From: Sphingomonas sp.
Lineage (GTDB): Bacteria > Pseudomonadota > Alphaproteobacteria > Sphingomonadales > Sphingomonadaceae
Length of the DNA stretch: 13,003 bases
Reading direction: 5' to 3'
Assembly (NCBI GenBank): GCA_025981625.1
Contig: JAICXF010000052.1
Location: 1-13,003, forward strand
Shown here: piece after piece, positions 1 to 7,396 of the stretch
Position numbering within the stretch: the first letter of the stretch is position 1
Layout of the letters: every line of letters begins with the position of its first letter
The notes under the pieces: model-generated
Seen by the model: the letters and a program-made list of their open reading frames with translations, nothing else
What the model was told of the DNA's origin: nothing
Databases searched by the model: none
Made by a program: the position numbers and the translations under genes

Positions 1-1985
1 CCGTGGCCCGCGTCCATGTTGGTCAGCAGGATGATCGGACCGCCGCCCGTCATGCGTTCGCGCAGGCGCGCGACCCATTTCGCCGGCTCCCAATAAGTGA
101 CGCGCGGATCGGTGAGGCCGCCGGTGATCAGCAAGGGCGGATAATCCTGCGCCTTCACATTGTCGTACGGGCTGTAGCTCCGGATATAGTCGAACGCCGC
201 CCTGTCGGTGATCGGATTGCCCCATTCGGGCCACTCGCCCGGGGTGAGCGGAAGCGTATCGTCGAGCATGGTGTTGAGCACGTCGACGAAGGGCACATCG
301 GCGACAACCGCTCCCCATAGCTCCGGGTCGCTGTTCACCACCGCGCCCATCAGCTCGCCGCCCGCCGAGCCGCCGTTGATCGCGATCCGCCCGGCGCTGG
401 TGAAGTTGGCGTCAATCAGCCCCTTTGCCACGTCGACGAAATCGTTGAACGTGTTCGTCCGCTTCATGAGCTTGCCGTCGAGGAACCATTTGTAGCCGAG
501 GTCGTCGCCGCCCCGGATGTGGGCGATGGCGCAGGCCCAGCCGCGGTCGAGCAGACTGATTCGGTTGGTGTTGAAGGTCGGCGGGATCGCGTGCCCGTAG
601 GCGCCGTACGCGTAGAGGAACAGCTTGCCAGCGCCGTTCTTCTCGAACCCCTTGGGATAGACGACCGAGACCGGGACCCTCGCTCCGTCCCTTGCTTCGA
701 GCAGCAGCCGCTCCGTCGCATATTTCGATCCGTCATACCCGGACGGGATCTCCTGGACCTTCAGCACCTCGAGTGAGCCCGTCTCCGGATGATAATCGTA
801 GACCGTGGTCGGTGTGACCATCGACGAATAGCCGACGCGATAGGCCTGGGGCGCGAACTCCGGATTGCCCATGACGAAGGCGCTGTAGCTCGCTTCCGCG
901 AACGGGATGCGCGTCTCCTCGCCGGCGTAGGTGCGCAAGGTCAGCTGGTCGAGGCCGTCGACCCTGCTGCTGATCGCCAAATGATCGCGATAGGCGGTGG
1001 CGCCGGTCAGATAAACGCGGTCCGAGCCGGGGATCACGGTCTCCCACGCCTCGGGGTTGGCCGGGTCGGCGACCGCAAGGCGGAAGTTGACATGATCGTC
1101 GTTGGCGTGAATCCACAATTTTCCGTGCGCGGCGTCGACATGATATTCGCGGTTGGGCTTGCGCGGTGAGATGAGCGTCAGCGGCTGCATCGGATCGGCG
1201 GCGGAGACGAACCGCACTTCGCTGGTCGCATTATCGCCGGTGGAGATGAAGATGGTGCTGCGGTCGTGTGACTTGCCGACGGCGACCGAAAAGCCGAGCT
1301 CCTCGGTTTCCTCGTAGAGCGTGACGTCCTCGTCGGCCGGTCGGCCTAGCCGGTGATACCGTGCGCGGTAGCTGCGCCAATTGTCGTTGACCTCGGTGAA
1401 CACGATTCCCGCGCTGTCGCTGGTCCACACCGGCTGGCCGATGCCGACCTTGGTGACCGTCTCCATGTCCTTGCCGCTTGCGACATCGCGGATGCGCAGC
1501 TCGAACCGTTCGGAGCCGTCGTAATCGGCGAGGGTGGCGAGCAGCTTCCCGTCGGGGCTGACCTCCAGCGCGCCAAGCCGGAAATATTCGCGCCCCTCGG
1601 CTTCGACCGGCTCGTCGAGCAGCACCTCGTCGGCGCCGCCGCCGACGGGTTTGCGATACCACGTCCGGTATTGCGCGCCTGGCGTGAACGCCCACCAGTA
1701 AAGGAAGTCGCCGTCGCGGATCGGAACCGAGCTCTCGTCCTCCTTGATCCGCCCCTTCATCTCCTCGAACAGCTGATCGATCAGCCCCTGGTGCTGCGTC
1801 TTCCATCCCTCGAAGTAATCGTTTTCCGCGTGCAGATAGGCGAGCACGTCCGGATCATCGACGTTCGGATATTTGGGATCGCGCAGCCAATGCCACGGGT
1901 CCTCGATCGTGACGCCATGGCGTTCGTAGCTGTACGGGCGCTGTTCGGCGGTGGGCGGGGAGGGGATTTCGATGGGCTTGTCCAT
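1..1985 (-). CDS. ptrB: oligopeptidase B, S9A family serine peptidase (3' end cut by window edge)
   Basis: Cytosolic prolyl-oligopeptidase-family enzyme that cleaves short peptides after Arg or Lys. The 661 residues present start MDKPIEIPSPP. They comprise an N-terminal segment, a beta-propeller region of roughly 400 residues, and an alpha/beta hydrolase domain. Landmarks typical of oligopeptidase B are a YGAYG stretch, HIRGGDDLG, and VPFVDVLNTMLDDTLPLT with GEWPEWGNP after it. The nucleophile elbow GGSAGG puts the catalytic Ser at about residue 540. GGLTDPRV gives Asp near 626, and NMDAGH ends on His661. That His codon is the last complete codon in the window, so all three catalytic residues are visible and only about 30-35 C-terminal residues should be missing. 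The ATG at 1985 gives the expected family N-terminus, although its ribosome site is weak (AGAAG). The gene appears to be transcribed alone or after the LuxR-type gene upstream of it on the same strand. Confidence 0.95.
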   Translation of the reverse strand, partial: MDKPIEIPSPPTAEQRPYSYERHGVTIEDPWHWLRDPKYPNVDDPDVLAYLHAENDYFEGWKTQHQGLIDQLFEEMKGRIKEDESSVPIRDGDFLYWWAFTPGAQYRTWYRKPVGGGADEVLLDEPVEAEGREYFRLGALEVSPDGKLLATLADYDGSERFELRIRDVASGKDMETVTKVGIGQPVWTSDSAGIVFTEVNDNWRSYRARYHRLGRPADEDVTLYEETEELGFSVAVGKSHDRSTIFISTGDNATSEVRFVSAADPMQPLTLISPRKPNREYHVDAAHGKLWIHANDDHVNFRLAVADPANPEAWETVIPGSDRVYLTGATAYRDHLAISSRVDGLDQLTLRTYAGEETRIPFAEASYSAFVMGNPEFAPQAYRVGYSSMVTPTTVYDYHPETGSLEVLKVQEIPSGYDGSKYATERLLLEARDGARVPVSVVYPKGFEKNGAGKLFLYAYGAYGHAIPPTFNTNRISLLDRGWACAIAHIRGGDDLGYKWFLDGKLMKRTNTFNDFVDVAKGLIDANFTSAGRIAINGGSAGGELMGAVVNSDPELWGAVVADVPFVDVLNTMLDDTLPLTPGEWPEWGNPITDRAAFDYIRSYSPYDNVKAQDYPPLLITGGLTDPRVTYWEPAKWVARLRERMTGGGPIILLTNMDAGH

Positions 1986-2015
1986 GCAGGCGCTTCTAGC
2001 GTCGCCGTTGCCAAC

Positions 2016-2038
2016 CGAAAGAGGGGCGCCAGCCCTCC
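2016..2038 (-). terminator. weak candidate intrinsic terminator after the LuxR-type gene
   Basis: Read on the minus strand, GAGGG and CCCTC arms (2033-2037 and 2021-2025) enclose a 7-base GC-rich loop and are followed by TTTC. The stem is only five pairs and the T run is short. It lies between the stop of the regulator and the start of ptrB, so it would partly separate the two. This is an inference from sequence only. Confidence 0.3.
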
Positions 2039-2070
2039 ATCGCGTTGTCTGCAGCCGTTCGTCGAGTGGA

Positions 2071-3135
2071 TCAGGATAGCAGTCGCACCAGTTCCGATTG
2101 TCGGTGAGCGCCGGTCTTGGCGAATATCGATTTCAACTGCGTACGAACGGTCTCAACGCTGATGTTTCGTCGGTCGGCAACCTCGGTCAGCGTCAGCCCG
2201 CCTGCAAGGCATTCCGCAAGCTGCGTTTCGCTAGCCGTCAGGCCGTACGCCCGGCTCAAGGATGAAAGCCGCGCATGGTCGATGTCAGCGACGGGATCTT
2301 CGATCACGAGTACCGCGCCGTTGATCGTCCCGGCGGGCAGAACAGCGAGACGGTAGTGGGCTCTTCCGGAGCGACGCGCGCAGAGAAAGGTCGTCCGCTC
2401 TGAGTGATCTCGCTGGATGACGGACCGCACGCTCGCGCGAATGGCGGCTGCGGTGCGATGATCCATGATCTCCAGCCTGCCCTCCCGGCAACCGATCCCG
2501 TCATTGCCGTTCAAGTAGGCGCGGCCCGCATTGGAACAGGTGACGATCTTCAGTCCGATGTCGACTACCATCACGCCCAGCTGCGTCGCATCGATCATGT
2601 CCTGGAGCGACTGACGATGGTTGCTCTCGCGTGCAACGAGTGAGCGCAGCCGGAGGACTCTTGCGACGTGGGCGAACAGATGTTCCATCCGGAGCAGATC
2701 GGCTGGACTGAATTCGGGAGCAGCCAGGGACCGATGCACCGCAATGTGCAGCAAGGTGGAGGACGTCGAAAACTCAATGCCCATGCACCGCCCCGTATCG
2801 TCGCCGATCGGCCTCAGTAGATCGTTGTAGAACTCCGTCTGCACGAAGCGGTCCGGCGGGACATGGTCGTCCATTGAGATCGCCCGACCCGTGGATCCAA
2901 GCGCTTGGGCGGCGTGGCGCCAAGGATCCTTGTCGACGAAATGTTCCAGATAGATGGGCACGTATTCATCCGGGAAATACGACAGCTGCTGAAACGGCTC
3001 TTCGCCCGCTCTTGCGTAAAGGACATTTGCCGACCGCGCGTCGCACATGCTGGCGAGGTTGGAAGGAAGACGCGCAAGGGCTTCGTCATCATCGATCGCG
3101 GCGTAGATGTCGTCGAGCAGTTGCTGAGCATGCAT
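2071..3135 (-). CDS. LuxR-family transcriptional regulator with PAS-like middle domain
   Basis: A 354-residue DNA-binding regulator. The C-terminal 65 residues form a LuxR/FixJ-type helix-turn-helix. They read LSRAYGLTASETQLAECLAGG, then the recognition region LTEVADRRNISVETVRTQLKSIF and a closing KTGAHRQSELVRLL. The middle (about 175-290) contains DATQLGVMVVDIGLKIVTCSN, which resembles the opening strands of a PAS fold. The N-terminal 170 residues carry no recognisable receiver phospho-acceptor pattern or autoinducer-binding signature, so the input signal is unknown. The ATG at 3135 gives MHAQQLLDD; the ribosome site is weak (CGGA). It is divergent from the RTX gene, with 99 bases between the two starts, so it could control itself and that neighbour. 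The family call is firm; target and ligand are not visible. Confidence 0.9.
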   Translation of the reverse strand: MHAQQLLDDIYAAIDDDEALARLPSNLASMCDARSANVLYARAGEEPFQQLSYFPDEYVPIYLEHFVDKDPWRHAAQALGSTGRAISMDDHVPPDRFVQTEFYNDLLRPIGDDTGRCMGIEFSTSSTLLHIAVHRSLAAPEFSPADLLRMEHLFAHVARVLRLRSLVARESNHRQSLQDMIDATQLGVMVVDIGLKIVTCSNAGRAYLNGNDGIGCREGRLEIMDHRTAAAIRASVRSVIQRDHSERTTFLCARRSGRAHYRLAVLPAGTINGAVLVIEDPVADIDHARLSSLSRAYGLTASETQLAECLAGGLTLTEVADRRNISVETVRTQLKSIFAKTGAHRQSELVRLLS

Positions 3136-3234
3136 CGAAGCAATCCGTTCAAATCACCCAAATGGGGGAAGCAACAGCGCGCCAAGACGAGTAACAAATA
3201 ATGGTAACAGGGGCGAATCTCGGGAGAGACCGAC

Positions 3235-4125
3235 ATGGGCAAGCCGACGAAGGCAATCAGTGACAGCGTCACCGGTACGTCGGGCAGCGACCTCATCACT
3301 TTCATCGGCGGGCATGCGACCCTCAACGGGGTCGATCACAGCATTCCCGCAGGCGCAACGCACCTGACGCTGAGTGGAGGCGGCGGGAACGACACGATTG
3401 TCAGCGACTCGCCGTACGGGAGCGCATCGCTCGCACTTTCCTTCGATGGCGGCACGGGCACTGACACGCTGGATTTATCGAACGTGGGGGAAGCAGTGTG
3501 GGTGAGGCTTGCCGCTGCGACCAGGCCGGGCGGCAGCCAGCCGGTGATCGCCACCCAGTTCACCGTTGAGTACCTGAACGTGAGTGGAGGCGATCCGAAC
3601 GATCCCAATGCGTTGGTCACGTCGGCAACGGACCCGCACAACAACATAACCAACATCGAGTCCGTGATTGGCACTGCGTACAACGATTATCTCGAGCTCG
3701 GGAACTACTCAGGGACGGCCGACGGGGGCGCGGGCAACGACCGGGTCGTTGGAGGCATCGGCAACGACCAGCTCTTCGGCGGCGCGGGGGACGATTTCCT
3801 GTTCGGAAAAGGCGGCGACGACGTGATGACGGGAGGCGCCGGCGCCGATCAATTCGAAGTGATCACGTTCAACGGCAACGACGTGATCACCGATTTCAAC
3901 GCAGCAGAAGGCGACACCCTCCACATCGGTTGGCAAAACAGCACCGACGTGATTCCGGACGGCAACAGCTGGCAATCAAGCAGCTGGACCGATTCCCACG
4001 GGCTTGTTCATCAGGCGATCACGGCAAGCTTCACTGGCGGATCGATAACCCTGGTCGACCTGACGCTCGCCGATGTTCCGATTCTGATGGATCACACGAG
4101 CGACTTCCATTTTCTGAACGGCTAG
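3235..4125 (+). CDS. RTX (hemolysin-type) calcium-binding protein, likely type I secreted
   Basis: A 296-residue protein with RTX nonapeptides of the GGxGxDxUx type. There is an isolated pair near residues 48-56 (GGGGNDTIV) and 72-80 (GGTGTDTLD). A block of five runs from 164 to 208: GGAGNDRVV, GGIGNDQLF, GGAGDDFLF, GKGGDDVMT and GGAGADQFE. Such repeats bind calcium and fold outside the cell. The VITDFNAAEGDTLHIGW stretch after the repeats is the usual close of an RTX beta-roll, and the hydrophobic C-terminus DFHFLNG suits an uncleaved type I secretion signal. There is no N-terminal signal peptide and no recognisable enzymatic domain. The start is well supported by GGGAGAG at 3222-3228, six bases before the ATG. 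No ABC exporter or membrane fusion protein is nearby. Function beyond calcium binding and export is unknown. Confidence 0.9.
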   Translation: MGKPTKAISDSVTGTSGSDLITFIGGHATLNGVDHSIPAGATHLTLSGGGGNDTIVSDSPYGSASLALSFDGGTGTDTLDLSNVGEAVWVRLAAATRPGGSQPVIATQFTVEYLNVSGGDPNDPNALVTSATDPHNNITNIESVIGTAYNDYLELGNYSGTADGGAGNDRVVGGIGNDQLFGGAGDDFLFGKGGDDVMTGGAGADQFEVITFNGNDVITDFNAAEGDTLHIGWQNSTDVIPDGNSWQSSSWTDSHGLVHQAITASFTGGSITLVDLTLADVPILMDHTSDFHFLNG

Positions 4126-4434
4126 GCAGCTTCCGACAAAGGCTGTCCCGACTTCGCCCGCGAATTCACGCCACCCGTGAAGCTGCTTTGGTAAATGGAC
4201 GTGCATGGCCTTGGTCCTCGCGGTTACGGGAGCGTAACAGAAGAGCTATTGTCTGTAATCGCTCGACAAGCTGCCACTCGCGAATATGTGGGGAGCTACG
4301 CTCAGCGGCTGGCGTGGCTGACCGGGTTCCAGGGCTCGGCCAGCTCGACGGTGGGCGGGGTAGACGCTTGGTTCATCCCCGCGCTCTTAGCCCTATGGCG
4401 GACGACGGAAAGGGGCGGAAGCGCGGACTGGCGA
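4126..4434. other. gene-free gap with inverted repeats and an aminopeptidase P relic
   Basis: No convincing intact gene fills this stretch. It begins at the RTX stop with GCAGCTTC (4126-4133), whose complement GAAGCTGC lies at 4179-4186 before TTT, a possible long-loop terminator. A perfect inverted repeat GTTACGGGAGCGTAAC sits at 4223-4238 and could be an operator or a small hairpin. The segment 4281-4354 copies part of aminopeptidase P and is listed separately. The rest, 4355-4434, shows nothing I recognise. Confidence 0.6.
4280..4354 (+). pseudogene. short relic of an aminopeptidase P gene
   Basis: Positions 4281-4354 align without gaps to 5517-5590 inside the intact aminopeptidase P gene, with 66 of 74 bases identical by my count. 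Both translate to EYVGSYAQRLAWLTGFQGSA, and the relic then diverges as SS for GS. Of eight differences, six are synonymous third-position changes (4290, 4302, 4311, 4326, 4338, 4341) and two change an amino acid (Gly to Ser, Ala to Thr). Similarity stops abruptly on both sides, and no catalytic domain follows. It is on the same strand as the intact gene, about 1.2 kb upstream, with the membrane-protein gene between them. The pattern suggests the remnant of a once-functional, diverged paralogue or of recombination with a foreign allele, not a recent copy. Confidence 0.75.
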
Positions 4435-5007
4435 TCAGCGTGCGACGATCTGATCCAGGGCCGAGAAGACTTCGTAGCCAATGAGCGTCGCCAGCCACGC
4501 GGGAGCGAGCACGGCGTGAACCGTCCGCCGGCCGGTGAGCAGTCCGGTGATTGCGATCAGGATAAACAGCGGTGCGGCAATCCAATATTGCGGCGGGACG
4601 GCGCGCAGGCCGTCGGCCTGCTTGTCCGCGGTCTCGGGAATGTCGATGAGATGCGCCGCGAGCAGCAATCCGAAGAACCAGTAGCGGTTGCGTTCAAAGG
4701 CGGTCCGCTCCGGATCGCTCCGCCCGCCTTCGCCGGGGAAGAGCGCGGAGGCCATCAGGAACAGCACGATCGCATAGCTGGTCAGGAACGCAAACGCCTG
4801 GACCGTCCAGATCGTGAGGTGCTTCCACCAGTACATTCCCCACCAGACCGCGAGCACGTAGGCGAGCACATTGAGGGCCCAGAACAGCTGCAGCCAATCG
4901 ATCCGGACACGGTGGCGCTGGTTGATTGCACCGCTGACGCCGGTCAGCACGTGGGTGACCGCAAGCCCGAGCACGACGGAAATCAGGACCGCGAGATAGT
5001 CGAACAT
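4435..5007 (-). CDS. multi-pass inner-membrane protein of unknown function
   Basis: A 190-residue hydrophobic protein, MFDYLAVLISVVLGLAVTHV onward, with about six predicted membrane segments. Rough positions are 3-27, 38-62, 68-90, 109-121, 141-160 and 165-185. Tryptophan-rich helices (ALNVLAYVLAVWWGMYWW) and a polar connector rich in Arg and Glu (GGRSDPERTAFERNRYW) separate two groups of helices. I recognise no transporter or enzyme motif. The start at 5007 has a GAGG ribosome site about nine bases upstream. It stands alone on the minus strand between the RTX gene and aminopeptidase P. Hydrophobic periodicity and GC-rich third positions show that it is real coding sequence; the longer plus-strand frame opposite it is a shadow. 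Confidence 0.8.
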   Translation of the reverse strand: MFDYLAVLISVVLGLAVTHVLTGVSGAINQRHRVRIDWLQLFWALNVLAYVLAVWWGMYWWKHLTIWTVQAFAFLTSYAIVLFLMASALFPGEGGRSDPERTAFERNRYWFFGLLLAAHLIDIPETADKQADGLRAVPPQYWIAAPLFILIAITGLLTGRRTVHAVLAPAWLATLIGYEVFSALDQIVAR

Positions 5008-5418
5008 CGCCGTGCACCTCGTTTCGGGAGTGCAACCTATGCGGCATTGGCGCCTGCGTCGAGATTGGCTCCCGAACGGACACGAGATGAATCACTGCTG
5101 GGTAGCCAGGAGTTGCCGCCCGCCAACGGCAGAGTCGAGGACCTGAATAGCCGGGAAAGCTCTGTCCTACATGCCGGCAAATGTGGTCCAACCCGCCGGA
5201 TGAGCGCCACGGCAAAATCAAACGCGTCCGACGAAGCTGATGCACTTCATCCTCGCGGAGCGCTCACGCGCGTAAGGATCGCTGCAATCGCTGCGTTTCG
5301 CGGCGCGTCTCTCGCGTGCGCGCGCGTAGAGGTGACAACTTTGACAACTTTCGCGGCTCGGGACGGCTCTTTAACAATGGCGCCGCAAGGACTAGCTGAG
5401 AGGCAAGGGAGCTAGCCG
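5008..5418. promoter_or_regulatory. 411-base gene-free leader region of aminopeptidase P
   Basis: No coding frame here looks real. It holds the divergent control regions of the membrane protein and of aminopeptidase P. Notable elements are a near-perfect tandem ATCGCTGCA/ATCGCTGCG around 5279-5296, a GC alternating stretch about 5317-5328, and a perfect 9-base tandem TGACAACTT x2 at 5333-5350 that contains a TTGACA box (5341-5346). GCTCTTTAACAAT at 5366-5378 is identical to the core of the E. coli rRNA boxA. No matching -10 box lies 16-18 bases after TTGACA, so the promoter itself is not pinned down. AAGGGAG at 5405-5411 is the ribosome site for the gene that follows. Confidence 0.5.
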
Positions 5419-7218
5419 ATGTCCAGTTACGCCGACCGTCTCAAAGCCCTTCGCGAGCAGCTCAAGGCCGAGAAGCTCGACGGCTTTGTCGTCCCGCTGA
5501 CCGACGAGCATATGAGCGAATATGTCGGGAGCTACGCCCAGCGGCTCGCGTGGCTGACCGGCTTCCAGGGCTCCGCGGGCTCGGCGGTGGTGCTGCCGGA
5601 GGAAGCGGCGATGTTCGTCGACGGGCGCTACACGCTGCAGGTCCGGCAGCAGGTCTCGCCGACCGAATGGAGCTACCAGTCGGTGCCCGAGACCAGCACG
5701 ACCCAATGGCTCGAGGAACATGCGCCCGAAGGCGCGCGGATCGGCTACGACCCCTGGCTTCACACCCGCGACTGGGTGAAGAAGGCGAAAGAGGCGCTCG
5801 CGAGCCGTGGTGCCGAGCTGGTGCCGGTCGACCGCAATCCGATCGACGAGATCTGGAAGGACCGTCCCGAAGCGTCCAAGGCGCATCTCGTTGTTCAGCC
5901 GGACGAATTTGCCGGCAAATCGGCGGCCGAGAAAAGGACCGAGATCGGCGACTGGCTGCAGAAGCATCATGCCGACGCTGCGGTGCTGTCGGCGCTCGAC
6001 TCGATTGCCTGGGCGTTCAACATCCGCGGCGCAGACGTCACCCACACGCCGGTCGCCTTGGCTTATGCGCTGGTCCACGCCGACGGCACCGCCGACCTGT
6101 TCGTCGCCTCCGAGAAGATTGCGCCGGAGGTGCGCCAGCATCTCGGCAACGGGGTTCGCCTGCACGAGCGGTCCGAGTTCGAAAGCGCGCTGTCGGAGCT
6201 GAAGGGCAAGACCGTCGTCGTCGATCCCGAACGCGCCGTCGCCGCTATCTTCGAGGCGCTCGACAAGGCGGGCGCGAAGGTCCTGCCGTTGCGCGACCCG
6301 ACCATCCTGCCGAAAGCGATCAAGAACCCGGCCGAGATCGCGGGGCAGAAAGCGGCGCAGACCCGCGACGGCGCCGCCATCGTCAAATTCCTCCACTGGA
6401 TCGACGAGGAAGCGCCGAAGGGCGAGATCGACGAGCTGAAGGCCTCCGACCGGCTCGAGTCCCTGCGGCGAGAGAATGCCGAGCTGCGCGATCTGTCGTT
6501 CGACAGCATCTCCGGCGCGGGCCCCAACAGCGCGATCGTCCACTACAAGTCGAGCGAGAAGACCAATCGCAAGCTCGAGAAGGGCACGCTGTACCTGATC
6601 GACAGCGGCGGCCAGTATGTCGACGGCACGACCGACATCACGCGCACGGTCGCGATCGGCGAGCCCAGCGAGGAGATGCGCGACCGCTTCACGCGGGTGC
6701 TGAAGGGTCATATTGCGATCGCCACCGCCGTATTCCCGAAGGGTACGCGGGGCAGCCAGCTCGACAGTTTTGCCCGGCGGCCGCTGTGGGAAGCAGGGCT
6801 GGATTACGCCCACGGCACCGGCCATGGAGTCGGCAGCTTTCTGGCGGTCCACGAGGGGCCGCAGCGCATCTCGCCGGTCGGGAGCGCGCAGAGCGGCGGC
6901 GACGAGCCGCTCCAGGCCGGAATGATCATCTCCAACGAGCCCGGCTATTACAAGGCGGGCGAGTACGGCATCCGGATCGAGAATTTGGTGCTGGTCGTCC
7001 CGCGGGAGATCGAGGGCGCTGAGAAGGAGATGCTCGGCTTCGAGACGCTGACCTTCGCGCCGATCGATCGGCGGCTGATCGAGGTTCAGATGCTCGAGGC
7101 GGAGGAGCTGATCTGGCTCAACTGCTACCACGCCCACGTGCTGGCGAAGATTGGCCCGACCGTGAGTGGCGCGGACCTCGATTGGCTGAGGCAGGCCTGC
7201 GCGCCGATTGGCGATTAG
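5419..7218 (+). CDS. pepP: Xaa-Pro aminopeptidase (aminopeptidase P, M24B)
   Basis: Cytosolic metalloenzyme that removes an N-terminal residue from peptides with proline in second position. The 599 residues match the long three-domain type related to eukaryotic APP1 rather than the shorter E. coli PepP. Two creatinase-like N-terminal domains span about 1-310. The catalytic pita-bread domain lies at about 315-535, and a C-terminal extension (about 535-599) contains LGFETLTFAPIDRRLI and ELIWLNCYHAHV. All five dimetal ligands are present: Asp395 and Asp406 in DSGGQYVDGTTDITRT, His469 in HGTGHGVGSF, Glu507 in SNEPGYY and Glu521 in RIENLV. Their spacing is close to that of human APP1, with four extra residues between His469 and Glu507. 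The ATG at 5419 follows AAGGGAG by seven bases. The gene ends just before a hairpin-rich intergenic repeat. The symbol is used in a broad sense. Confidence 0.96.
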   Translation: MSSYADRLKALREQLKAEKLDGFVVPLTDEHMSEYVGSYAQRLAWLTGFQGSAGSAVVLPEEAAMFVDGRYTLQVRQQVSPTEWSYQSVPETSTTQWLEEHAPEGARIGYDPWLHTRDWVKKAKEALASRGAELVPVDRNPIDEIWKDRPEASKAHLVVQPDEFAGKSAAEKRTEIGDWLQKHHADAAVLSALDSIAWAFNIRGADVTHTPVALAYALVHADGTADLFVASEKIAPEVRQHLGNGVRLHERSEFESALSELKGKTVVVDPERAVAAIFEALDKAGAKVLPLRDPTILPKAIKNPAEIAGQKAAQTRDGAAIVKFLHWIDEEAPKGEIDELKASDRLESLRRENAELRDLSFDSISGAGPNSAIVHYKSSEKTNRKLEKGTLYLIDSGGQYVDGTTDITRTVAIGEPSEEMRDRFTRVLKGHIAIATAVFPKGTRGSQLDSFARRPLWEAGLDYAHGTGHGVGSFLAVHEGPQRISPVGSAQSGGDEPLQAGMIISNEPGYYKAGEYGIRIENLVLVVPREIEGAEKEMLGFETLTFAPIDRRLIEVQMLEAEELIWLNCYHAHVLAKIGPTVSGADLDWLRQACAPIGD

Positions 7219-7230
7219 AGGGCCCTTAGC

Positions 7231-7307
7231 GTCATCCCGGACTTGATCCGGGACCCGCCTTCCTTCCGCTTCGAAGAAAGGCGGATCCCCGCTTTCGCGG
7301 GGATGAC
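7231..7307. repeat. palindromic intergenic repeat with three hairpins (REP-like)
   Basis: Outer arms GTCATCCC (7231-7238) and GGGATGAC (7300-7307) enclose three inner hairpins. CCCGGA and TCCGGG pair near 7237-7253. CGCCTT and AAGGCG pair within 7257-7284. ATCCCCGC and GCGGGGAT (7285-7292 and 7297-7304) form a perfect eight-pair stem with a TTTC loop. Sequences of this kind are scattered in alphaproteobacterial genomes, and their reading frames give a familiar HPRESGDP-like peptide. The position right after the aminopeptidase P stop suggests a role in ending or protecting that transcript, which is inference. A partial echo, CCGGGAATGACG, follows at 7318-7329. Confidence 0.8.
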
Positions 7308-7338
7308 GAGCAGGCTCCGGGAATGACGAAAAGAAACT

Positions 7339-7367
7339 TTGATGCTGGGGCAATGTTCCCCTAATGT
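7339..7367 (+). promoter_or_regulatory. candidate sigma-70 type promoter of the VOC gene
   Basis: TTGATG (7339-7344) and TAATGT (7362-7367) are 17 bases apart and lie 29 bases or more before the ATG at 7397. The -10 element lies inside the LexA-like box, the usual layout for a LexA-repressed gene. Matches to consensus are partial. Confidence 0.4.
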
Positions 7368-7369
7368 TC
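7355..7369 (+). promoter_or_regulatory. candidate LexA (SOS) box, GTTC-N7-GTTC
   Basis: GTTC at 7355-7358 and GTTC at 7366-7369 are separated by seven bases (CCCTAAT). This direct repeat is the LexA operator described for many alphaproteobacteria, and it differs from the palindromic E. coli box. It lies 28-42 bases before the ATG at 7397 and overlaps the predicted -10 element, where a repressor would block transcription. Confidence 0.6.
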
Positions 7370-7396
7370 TCCACCCGACTCGGCAGGAGGCAAGAC

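Noticed and set aside
4195..5415. 406-codon open frame on the plus strand
   Set aside because: From 4435 on it is antisense to a clear membrane protein, and it has no ribosome site. Only the short relic at 4281-4354 within it resembles a protein.
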